This document shows positions 1 to 9,192 of a DNA stretch of 21,396 nucleotides, one piece after another (position 1 is the first letter of the stretch; every line of letters begins with the position of its first letter). The position numbers and the translations under genes were made by a program. The notes under the pieces were generated by a model. That model saw only the letters and a list, made by a program, of their open reading frames with translations, ran no database searches and was not told the origin of the DNA. Source of the DNA: JAWWPY01 sp964412845 (GTDB taxonomy: Bacteria; Actinomycetota; Actinomycetes; Streptosporangiales; Streptosporangiaceae); contig CAYPQM010000118.1 in assembly GCA_964412845.1 (NCBI GenBank), forward strand, positions 1 to 21,396, read 5' to 3'.

Positions 1-61
1 ACCGCTATGGCCCAGTTGCTGACCAGGCCATGATTTGTGGGATTACCGAGGAAACTCTGTC

Positions 62-1405
62 CTATTGCCACGCTGCCGTTGGGCCCGGCCGGTGGAGCGT
101 CCTGGCCCGGGCGGCCTGCAGGCCGGCCGCGAGCTGGCCGCCGGTCACGGCCTGCAGCGCCACGATCGGGACCGTCCAGCTGCCCGTCGCCGTATGCAGG
201 AACCCGACGAAGAGCGGGCCCGTGGCGGCGACCAGGTACCCGGTGCCCTGAGCGAACGCCGACAGGGAGAGGGCGGTCACAGGATCGGGGGCCCGGGCCA
301 TCGTGAAGTAGATCGCCAGGCTGAGCCCCGCCCCCTGGCCCAGGCCCAGCACGAGGATCCAGGCGGGGCACTCGGCCAGCGGGGCAAACCACACGCCGGC
401 GAGGCCGACCGCACTCGCCGCTGTGGTGCCCGCGGTCAGGCTGCGCTGGCTCGGGGCCCGGTGCGCGAGCACCGGGATGAGCAAGACGCTGATGGCACCG
501 CCGAGACCCATCAGGGCCAGCATTGCGCCCGCGTGCACGGCGCTGGCACCGCGGTCACGGATGAGCACGGGCAACCATGAGAGCGCCGCGTAGAAGGTGA
601 GGCTCTGCAGCCCCATGAACACAGTGACCTGCCAGGTCAGCACCTGCCGGTACACCTTGAGCCCGGCCGCCCGGCCCGGCCCTGGCCCCGCCTCGGCCGA
701 CACGGCACCCGGCGGTGCTGCGGCCCGCGAGGGGCCAGCCGCCGGTCCGGCGGCTGGTGCGGGGCCAGCCAGCGGCGGGGTAGCCGGGCCGGGCGGCTTC
801 GTCCGGTACCTCCACTGCGGAAGCCAGGCCACGGTGGCGACGATGGCCGGCACCGCCCACACACCGAGGATGAGCCGCGCTGACCCACCTGACGCCCGGT
901 ACACGGGCACCGCGATCAGCGAGGCCAGGATCGAGCCGGCCGACAAGCTCAGCAGGTAGCAGCCGATCAGCAGCCCGGCCCGGCCCGGGGCCCGCCGCTT
1001 CACCAGGCTCGGCAGCAGGACATTCATCAGCGCGATCGCGGCAGCGGCCAGCGCCGTGCCGGGAAACAGCATCACACCCGGCAGTGCCCCGCGCAGCAGC
1101 AGGCCCGCGACCAGCACGACCAGCGCCACTTCCAGCACGCGCTCTTCCCCGAACCGGCGGCTGAGCGGCGCGGCGACGATGCAGAACACGCCGAAGCAAA
1201 ACACCGGCACGGACGCGAGCACGGACAGCGCCGCATCGGACAGGTGCAGGCTGGCTGACAGCTCCGGGAACACCGGCGGCAGGCTGACGATCGAGGCCCG
1301 CAGGTTGACCGCCAGCGCGACGATCCCGACCATAAGCAGGGCACCCCGGCCGCGACGGCCAGCCCCGTCGGCCGCCGCCGGCCGCGCCACATGCAGACGG
1401 CCCAC
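62..1405 (-). CDS. CynX/NimT-type MFS transporter (copy 1 of a tandem duplication)
   Basis: This is an integral membrane protein of the major facilitator superfamily with about 12 hydrophobic segments. It most resembles the CynX/NimT (cyanate/2-nitroimidazole transporter-like) branch: an early NLRASI segment after helix 1, an RRFGEERVL loop and a long Pro/Ala-rich loop between the two six-helix halves (about residues 195-245). The substrate cannot be read from the sequence. The listed GTG start at 1405 has no clear ribosome site. Other options are ATG at 1333, directly before helix 1, or CTG at 1438, which follows GAGAGG at 7 nt and is conserved in copy 2. It is very similar to the next MFS gene (1777-3057), differing mainly in the central loop and the N-terminus. 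An acnA 3' remnant lies just upstream. The family call is firm; the transported compound is unknown. Confidence 0.85.
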   Translation of the reverse strand: MGRLHVARPAAADGAGRRGRGALLMVGIVALAVNLRASIVSLPPVFPELSASLHLSDAALSVLASVPVFCFGVFCIVAAPLSRRFGEERVLEVALVVLVAGLLLRGALPGVMLFPGTALAAAAIALMNVLLPSLVKRRAPGRAGLLIGCYLLSLSAGSILASLIAVPVYRASGGSARLILGVWAVPAIVATVAWLPQWRYRTKPPGPATPPLAGPAPAAGPAAGPSRAAAPPGAVSAEAGPGPGRAAGLKVYRQVLTWQVTVFMGLQSLTFYAALSWLPVLIRDRGASAVHAGAMLALMGLGGAISVLLIPVLAHRAPSQRSLTAGTTAASAVGLAGVWFAPLAECPAWILVLGLGQGAGLSLAIYFTMARAPDPVTALSLSAFAQGTGYLVAATGPLFVGFLHTATGSWTVPIVALQAVTGGQLAAGLQAARARTLHRPGPTAAWQ

Positions 1406-1441
1406 GCGGGCATGGCGCGCGGGCGGCTGGCGCGGCAGAAT

Positions 1442-1756
1442 TCAGCCTCTCGCGACGAGCGGGCGGAGCAGGTACGGCATGATCCCGCCGTGCCGGGAGT
1501 ACTCCGCCTTGCCGAGTGTGTCGATCCGGCCGGCGGCCCGGAGCTCCCGCCCGTCTGCGCGAACCGTCACCTCACGCGGCACATACCAAGCATTGATCCC
1601 CTTGATGCCGACCACGTTAAGCCCCCCGGCCGTTGAGGCTCAGTCCGTCACCGGCCCCCCAGCCGGTACTGTAGCGGAATCACCCACATATCCTGACCTG
1701 GACCGGTAGGTCCCCCCGAAGGCCCCCACGAGGACCGCGTGGAGGCCGAGCAGCAG
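1442..1756 (-). pseudogene. Decayed 3' fragment of acnA, left by a tandem duplication
   Basis: This stretch aligns base by base with the last ~320 bp of the intact acnA (3061-3381). The final codons are nearly unchanged: EYSRHGGIMPYLLRPLVARG-stop here against DYFRHGGIMQYVLRSLVARG-stop in acnA. Further upstream the match continues with substitutions and small indels that break the frame. Conserved islands include the GCCGAGCAGCAG block at the far end. The similarity stops abruptly at about 1756, where sequence matching the downstream flank of the first MFS copy begins. It has no start codon and no aconitase active-site cysteines, so it is a non-functional remnant. Confidence 0.88.
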
Positions 1757-1776
1757 GGTTACCGGGGAAACTCTGT

Positions 1777-3057
1777 CTATTGCCACGCTGCAGCTGGGCC
1801 CGGCCGGTGGAGCGTCCTGGCCCGGGCAGCCTGCAGGCCCGCGGCGAACTGGCCTCCGGTCACGCCGAGCAGGGCCACGATCGGGACCGTCCAGCTGCCG
1901 GTCGCGGTGTGCAGGAACCCGACGAACAGCGGCCCGGTGGTGGCGAGCAGGTACCCGGTGCCCTGGGCGAATGCCGACAGGGAGGCGGCCACGATGGGAT
2001 CGGGGGCCCGGGCCATGGTGAAGTAGATGGCCAGGCTGAGCGCCGATCCCTGGCCCAGGCCCAGCACCAGGATCCAGCCCAGGGACTGGGCCAGCGGGGC
2101 GAACCAGATTCCGGCCAGGCCTGCCGCGCTGGCCATGCTGGCGCAGCCGATGAGCACCCGCTGGCTCGGGGCGCGGTGCGCGAGCACCGGGATGAGCAGG
2201 GCGGTGACGGCGCCGCCGAAGTTCATCAGGCCGAGCAGGTTACCTGCCTGCACGGCGGTGGCCCCGCGGTCACGCAGCATGGTCGGCAGCCAGGAGAGCG
2301 CGGCGTAGAAGGCCAGGCTCTGCAGCCCCATGAACACGGTGACCTGCCAGGTCAGTGCGTGCCGGTAGACCCGCAGCCGGCCGCCCCGGCCCGGCGCGGG
2401 GACGATGTCCGCCGGCACCGCGCCGGGCCGGGGGGACGTTCGCGGGGCGACGGCCAGCGGCATACCGGCCGGGCCGGGCAGCGGCCTCGTCCGGTGTCTC
2501 CACTGCGGAAGCCAGGCCACGGTGGCCACGATGGCCGGCAGCGCCCACATCCCGAGAGTGAGCCGTGCTGACCCACCTGATGCCCGGTACACGGGCACGG
2601 CGATCAGCGAGGCCAGGATCGAACCGGCCGACAAGCCCAGCAGGTAGAGCCCGATCAGCAGCCCGGCCCGGCCGGGGGCGCGCCGCTTCACCAGGCTCGG
2701 CAGCAGCACATTCATCAGCGCGATCGCGGCGGCGGCCAGCGCCGTGCCGGGAAACAGCATCAGCCCGGGCAGCGCGCCGCGCAGCAGCAGGCCCGCCACC
2801 AGCAGGACCAGCGCCGCTTCCAGCACGCGTTCCTCGCCGAACCGGCGGCTGAGCGGTGCCGCGACGATGCAGAACAGTCCGAAGCAGAGCACGGGCACGG
2901 AGGCGAGCACGGACAGCGCCGCCGGGGACAGCCGCAGGCTGGCCGACAGCTCCGGGAAGACCGGCGGCAGGCTGGTGATCGAGGCACGCAGGTTGAACGC
3001 CAGCGCGACGATCCCGGCGACGAGCAGGGCACTGCCCCGCCCGCGCTTACCGGGCAG
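1777..3057 (-). CDS. CynX/NimT-type MFS transporter (copy 2, next to intact acnA)
   Basis: This is the paralogue of the 62-1405 gene, with the same 12-helix MFS architecture and the same ending (HRPGPAAAWQ). Its central Pro-rich loop is shorter. The frame is open back to the acnA stop codon and encodes a complete first helix (LLVAGIVALAFNLRAS), but no ATG, GTG or TTG occurs before GTG at 2910, which would delete helix 1. I therefore place the start at CTG 3057, which has GAGAGG 7 nt upstream inside the last codons of acnA. This suggests translation coupled to acnA. The position equivalent to the ATG of copy 1 (1333) is GTC here. The product would be about 426 aa. A truncated protein from 2910 is the alternative. 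The family is certain; the start is not. Confidence 0.82.
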   Translation of the reverse strand: MPGKRGRGSALLVAGIVALAFNLRASITSLPPVFPELSASLRLSPAALSVLASVPVLCFGLFCIVAAPLSRRFGEERVLEAALVLLVAGLLLRGALPGLMLFPGTALAAAAIALMNVLLPSLVKRRAPGRAGLLIGLYLLGLSAGSILASLIAVPVYRASGGSARLTLGMWALPAIVATVAWLPQWRHRTRPLPGPAGMPLAVAPRTSPRPGAVPADIVPAPGRGGRLRVYRHALTWQVTVFMGLQSLAFYAALSWLPTMLRDRGATAVQAGNLLGLMNFGGAVTALLIPVLAHRAPSQRVLIGCASMASAAGLAGIWFAPLAQSLGWILVLGLGQGSALSLAIYFTMARAPDPIVAASLSAFAQGTGYLLATTGPLFVGFLHTATGSWTVPIVALLGVTGGQFAAGLQAARARTLHRPGPAAAWQ

Positions 3058-3060
3058 AAC

Positions 3061-5790
<2,730 letters not shown>

Positions 5791-5941
5791 CGTCTGCAGG
5801 CCTCCTGTCGTGTCCGGCATGTCCTGTCCGGCTCTTCTTTGCATCCTGCCGCAGCACGCCTCGCATGGACCCATCGGCCCCGGCGCCCACTGGCCCGCGG
5901 GCCCGTGGGCGCCCGGCACGAGAAGACCTTCAGCAAGGTAT

Positions 5942-5999
5942 CTCGACATCGAGCTAACTTACGAACCTCACCGTAAGGCGAACTTATCTCGACGTCAAG
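5942..5999 (-). promoter_or_regulatory. Promoter of acnA flanked by two related palindromes
   Basis: On the minus strand a TTGACG -35 box (5998-5993) and a TACGGT -10 box (5975-5970) are separated by exactly 17 nt, giving a leader of about 170 nt before the acnA ATG. Two similar inverted repeats sit on either side. CTCGA-CA-TCGAG at 5942-5953 is perfect and lies just past the expected transcription start. CTCGA-CG-TCAAG at 5988-5999 has one mismatch and overlaps the -35 box. Both are preceded by TAT on the plus strand. Their centres are 46 bp apart. The layout suggests a dimeric regulator controlling acnA; the regulator is not identified. Confidence 0.55.
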
Positions 6000-6003
6000 C
6001 TAT

Positions 6004-6453
6004 CTTCAGGGCAGCCCGGCCCATGCCATGATGCGAATTTCACGCTCAGCGGGGTGAACTTCAGGGTCAGGATTGGGTTACCCCCGGCAAGTTCTCCCTG
6101 TCCCGCCAGTCCGGGTCCAACGTCCCATGTCCGGCCCGGCCGGGCGACCCGGGCACGAGATCGCGCGCCTCATTATGGCGCGGTGGGCGGCGCCGTAACC
6201 CCGAGTCACGGGCAGGGCCTGCCACTCCATCAGGGCAGTAGCGGAGAGTATCGAGTTCGATCACCGCCGGAAACCGTGCCACGTCAACGGTGCGCCGCAC
6301 TTGGAAGGCTCAGCTCGCCAACTACTTAGAGCTACGAAGTAACCGCTTCTTGTGCGCACCGTGCGCAATTGCGGGGGTAGACAGCCATCGGCGGAGAGTC
6401 AATGCTCACAGAAGGCATGCCAGCAAGAGAACGACCTGATGGAGTCACCGATA
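6004..6453. other. Intergenic region without a supported gene
   Basis: The region lies between the divergent acnA promoter and the HATPase gene. Short open frames here lack a ribosome site and any recognisable protein. It holds a weak hairpin (CGCGCC/GGCGCG, loop 7 nt, 6164-6182). A TGCGCA-CCG-TGCGCA repeat lies at about 6354-6368. A possible weak promoter (TTGGAA at about 6302, then TACTTA 16 nt later) could serve the downstream gene. None of these is strong. Confidence 0.4.
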
Positions 6454-7062
6454 ATGCCCGAGCGCGATTATGGCCCGCGCGCGGTCGCGACCCTTCTCGC
6501 CGCGCCGACCCAGCTGTTAGACCGGCCCGCCCGTGACCGTGGTTACCCGCGGTCGGTGCTTCGGCGACCGCAAGAGCCGCGAAAACAGGACACGGCCGAC
6601 GAATGGCCGCTGCGAAGTCACCTTCAGCTCGGCACCCTGCCGGGCGCGGTGCCATGCGCGCGGCTGCATGCCAAGCTGGTGCTCTGGGAGTGGGGACTTG
6701 ACCGCCTGGTGGAGACCTCTGAACTGCTGGTCTCAGAGATCGTCACCAACGCGGTCCGGGCATCCACTGACCCGATCAGCAGCCACGGCGATGAGCAGTG
6801 GGCAGGCGGACTGCCCACCGTGTGGTTCTGGCTGGCTTCCGACCGGAGCAACGTGCTGATCCAGGTCTGGGACGGCAATCAGGAAACGCCATCGTGGCGG
6901 AACGTGGGACCGGAGGCAGAAAGCGGCCGGGGGCTGCTGCTGGTCGAGCGGCTCAGCGCGCAGTGGGGCTCCTACACCCCGGAGGGCTGGACCGGAAAGG
7001 TGGTCTGGGCGATCGTCAGTGACGAGCCCGCCATCCGCCAGGAGCACAGCCGGGCGAGCTGA
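6454..7062 (+). CDS. RsbW-like HATPase domain protein (putative anti-sigma/serine kinase-type regulator)
   Basis: This small GHKL/HATPase_c protein is of the kind common in streptomycete-like actinobacteria, where relatives bind anti-sigma-factor antagonists or sigma factors. From the chosen start (202 aa) the N box is ELLVSEIVTNAV (about 90-101). A VWDGN segment resembling the G1 box lies near 138-142. The G2-like loop ESGRGLLLVERLSAQWG is at about 156-172. There are no membrane segments. ATG 6454 has GGAG 9 nt upstream; ATG 6439 and GTG 6352 are in frame but have poorer ribosome sites. The first ~60 residues are a low-complexity basic leader. An ECF sigma factor lies 220 bp downstream, but nothing shows they act together. 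The fold is sure; partners are unknown. Confidence 0.82.
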   Translation: MPERDYGPRAVATLLAAPTQLLDRPARDRGYPRSVLRRPQEPRKQDTADEWPLRSHLQLGTLPGAVPCARLHAKLVLWEWGLDRLVETSELLVSEIVTNAVRASTDPISSHGDEQWAGGLPTVWFWLASDRSNVLIQVWDGNQETPSWRNVGPEAESGRGLLLVERLSAQWGSYTPEGWTGKVVWAIVSDEPAIRQEHSRAS

Positions 7063-7077
7063 ACTGGGCCTGCCGGG

Positions 7078-7099
7078 GGAAGTGGCCCGGGCGACTTCC
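7078..7099 (+). terminator. Hairpin after the HATPase gene
   Basis: GGAAGT and ACTTCC form a 6-bp stem around the GC-rich palindrome GGCCCGGGCG, 15 bp after the stop codon at 7062. Only one G-G mismatch interrupts the 22-bp dyad. No T-tract follows, which is common for actinobacterial terminators. Its function is inferred from position and structure. Confidence 0.4.
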
Positions 7100-7131
7100 G
7101 GCGGCTGGTGCGGCCTGGATTCAGGCTGGCG

Positions 7132-7210
7132 TCAGCGCTCGGCTGCCGGCCGGAAGCCGTCGACGACGAGATCGAGCAGCCCAGCGCGCTTCACGCCCGC
7201 AGCCGCCTGA
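7132..7210 (-). pseudogene. Possible remnant of a TetR-type regulator C-terminus
   Basis: The minus strand reads AGVKRAGLLDLVVDGFRPA followed by AER-stop, with the TGA at 7134-7132. The RAGLLDLVVDGFRP pattern resembles the C-terminal end of many TetR/AcrR regulators. No longer matching frame continues upstream, and there is no helix-turn-helix. It may be a gene remnant left by a deletion, or chance coding-like sequence. Confidence 0.3.
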
Positions 7211-7284
7211 CCGGCCCGAGAGCCTTGCCTCGGCCTCATTGACCCCATCGCTCGCGTGGTGTCAGTGGACGCCCTGGCCCTAGC

Positions 7285-8376
7285 ATGACGACGGTGGGTT
7301 GTGATCACCCGGATCTCGGCGAGTCGGCTCTGTTAGAGTGCGCCCGTTCCGGCAGCGACGGCGCGTACCGGGAGCTTGTCGAGGTGCACCGCGCGGAGCT
7401 TCACGCGCACTGCTACCGGATCCTCGGATCAGTGCACGACGCCGAAGATGCCCTGCAAGATGCCCTGTTGCGGGCGTGGCGGGGACTTGCGGGCTTTGAA
7501 GGCCGGAGTTCGCTGCGTTCCTGGCTGTACAAGATCACGACGAATGCGGCGCTTGACGTCGCGCAGCGGCGCTCCAAGCGTGAGCTACCGATGACGCACG
7601 GTCCCTCCGCGGGATTCGGCGAGGGTCCTGGCGCAGCTCTTCTTGAGTCGGTGTGGGTAGAGCCGTACCCAGACCAGGCGTTTGGTGTGGCCGACGAGCT
7701 CGCCTCACCGGAGGCGCGGTATGAGCGGCGAGAAAGCCTGGAGTTGGCCTTCGTCGCGGCGCTGCAGTGCCTCCCTGCGCTCCAGCGGGCCGTGCTCATC
7801 CTTCGCGAGGTGCTCGGCTTCTCCAACCAGGAAACGGCCGACCTACTCGATACCACGGTCCCGGCTGTGCAGAGCGCCCTGCAGCGATCCCGCGCCGCGG
7901 CGCGGGATCGCATTCCCGGGCGCAGCCAGCAGGCCACCCTGCGAACCCTCGGGGACAAGCGGCTCCGAGAACTCGTCGGGCGCTACTGCGACGCCATCGA
8001 GCGTGGCGATGTCGACGCGGTGGTCGGCATGCTGACCGAGGATGCCGTGTGGGCGATGCCGCCGATCGTGACCTGGTACCGGGGCCGCCCTGCGATCGCC
8101 GGGTTTTTGCGTGACTATGGATTCAACGAGGCCTGGCGGCACCTTGCCACGCAAGCCAACGGACAGCTCGCCCTGGGCTGCTACACCTTCGACCCGGACC
8201 GGCGTCGCTGGGTGGCCTCCGTGCTCGACGTGCTGACCCTGGATGGCGACCGCATCGCGGAGGTCACCGGATTCGTGACTGCTGAGCTGCTCTCCCGCTG
8301 GGGCGAGGAGGACGACCGATTCGTCGGCGCGACGGTCTTCCCCCGTTTCGGCCTTCCCGCCGTGCTGCCCGGCTGA
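7285..8376 (+). CDS. ECF sigma-70 factor with C-terminal SnoaL-like domain
   Basis: This is an extracytoplasmic-function sigma factor of the large actinobacterial type that carries an NTF2/SnoaL-like tail instead of pairing with an anti-sigma factor (ECF41/ECF56-like, TIGR02960-type). Region sigma-2 spans roughly residues 15-95 (HDAEDALQDALLRAWRGL, then FEGRSSLRSWLYKITTNAA). A linker holds the family-typical WVEPYPD motif (about 119-125). Sigma-4 lies at about 150-210 (LPALQRAVLILREVLGFSNQ, then a helix-turn-helix). The SnoaL-like domain covers about 225-350. The ECF41 DGGGK signature is not seen, so I favour the ECF56-like group. No ribosome site is evident before ATG 7285, so the mRNA may be leaderless. 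A PPOX-fold protein follows on the same strand and is a candidate target or partner. Confidence 0.9.
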   Translation: MTTVGCDHPDLGESALLECARSGSDGAYRELVEVHRAELHAHCYRILGSVHDAEDALQDALLRAWRGLAGFEGRSSLRSWLYKITTNAALDVAQRRSKRELPMTHGPSAGFGEGPGAALLESVWVEPYPDQAFGVADELASPEARYERRESLELAFVAALQCLPALQRAVLILREVLGFSNQETADLLDTTVPAVQSALQRSRAAARDRIPGRSQQATLRTLGDKRLRELVGRYCDAIERGDVDAVVGMLTEDAVWAMPPIVTWYRGRPAIAGFLRDYGFNEAWRHLATQANGQLALGCYTFDPDRRRWVASVLDVLTLDGDRIAEVTGFVTAELLSRWGEEDDRFVGATVFPRFGLPAVLPG

Positions 8377-8498
8377 ACAGGGTTCAACGATCTTCCGAGA
8401 CCGATTGGTTCGCGAGTTCCCGGCGGTCTAGTAGGTGCATCGCTGACGCGTGCGGTGGGTCAATCTCCGCACGGCCGCCAACCCTCGTGGAGGAGAGC

Positions 8499-9020
8499 AT
8501 GAACACGTTCGACGTCCAGCCAGTTGCCGAGCCGCTGACGAACGATGGCCGGGAGCCGGCGGCACTGCCGTGGGCAGAAGCCCGCAAGCGGCTCACCGAT
8601 GCCCGCTACTACTGGCTCGGGACGGTGCATTCGAGCGGCCGGGCCCATGTGCGGCCAGTGCTCGCCGTGTGGGTGGGCGGCGCGCTCTACACGACCTCAA
8701 GCCCGCAGGCTCGCAAAGGACGGAACCTCGACCGTGATGGCCGTTGCTCTGCTGCGGTGACCGCTGACGACATGCATCTCGTCCTCGAAGGCCTAGCGTC
8801 GAAGGTCGTCGACCCTGCGCTGCTCCAGAGCGTCGCCGATGCTTACCGCTCGAAGTACGACTGGAACGTGACCGTCGTAGACGGGGCGTTCGACGCGCCC
8901 TACGGCGCGCCCACAGCAGGTCCGCCGCCTTATCAGCCCTACGAGATCCGCCCGGCGGCGGTCTTCGGTTTCGTCAACGACAGTGCGCTTGGCCCGAGCA
9001 GTACCTGCTGGCGTTTCTGA
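8499..9020 (+). CDS. Pyridoxamine 5'-phosphate oxidase family (split-barrel) protein
   Basis: This is a small cytoplasmic flavin- or F420-binding split-barrel protein. The N-terminal half has the typical beta pattern of the fold: YYWLGTVHSSGRAHVRPVLA, then GGALYTTSSPQARKGRNLDR. The C-terminal end RPAAVFGFVND plus a short CWRF tail is characteristic of a subgroup of PPOX proteins. Its enzymatic role cannot be stated. ATG 8499 is preceded closely by GGAGGAG; the in-frame GTG 8487 lies before that ribosome site and is less likely. It is 173 aa long, within the family range. It lies 122 bp downstream of the ECF sigma gene on the same strand, with no hairpin seen between, so co-transcription is possible. 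Confidence 0.85.
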   Translation: MNTFDVQPVAEPLTNDGREPAALPWAEARKRLTDARYYWLGTVHSSGRAHVRPVLAVWVGGALYTTSSPQARKGRNLDRDGRCSAAVTADDMHLVLEGLASKVVDPALLQSVADAYRSKYDWNVTVVDGAFDAPYGAPTAGPPPYQPYEIRPAAVFGFVNDSALGPSSTCWRF

Positions 9021-9085
9021 CCGCCTGCTGAACCTCATGCGGACGTCAGGCAGCGGATCGGATCGACGATGTCCCGCAGGCAGTA

Positions 9086-9111
9086 CCGGGCGGGGCGTCC
9101 GCCCCGCCCGG
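9086..9111. terminator. Strong bidirectional hairpin between convergent genes
   Basis: CCGGGCGGGGC and GCCCCGCCCGG form a perfect 11-bp stem with a 4-nt loop (GTCC). It lies between the PPOX gene ending at 9020 and the convergent exporter gene ending at 9193. Symmetry and position support a terminator for both, although no T-tract is present. Confidence 0.65.
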
Positions 9112-9192
9112 CCAGCAAGATCCAGGCACGTCTCGGCCACCACCCAGACCGGTTTTCAAGCAGGGTCAAAGTGGTGGCCTGGTCCGCCGGGA

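Noticed and set aside
5791..5949. N-terminal extension of acnA by 53 codons to the ATG at 5949
   Set aside because: No ribosome site there, the start lies inside a palindrome near the promoter, and the extra residues are not aconitase-like. ATG 5790 has AGGAGG and the normal N-terminus.
6067..6300. 77-codon minus-strand frame in the gap upstream of the HATPase gene
   Set aside because: No ribosome site, no recognisable protein and no coding-like third-position bias visible.
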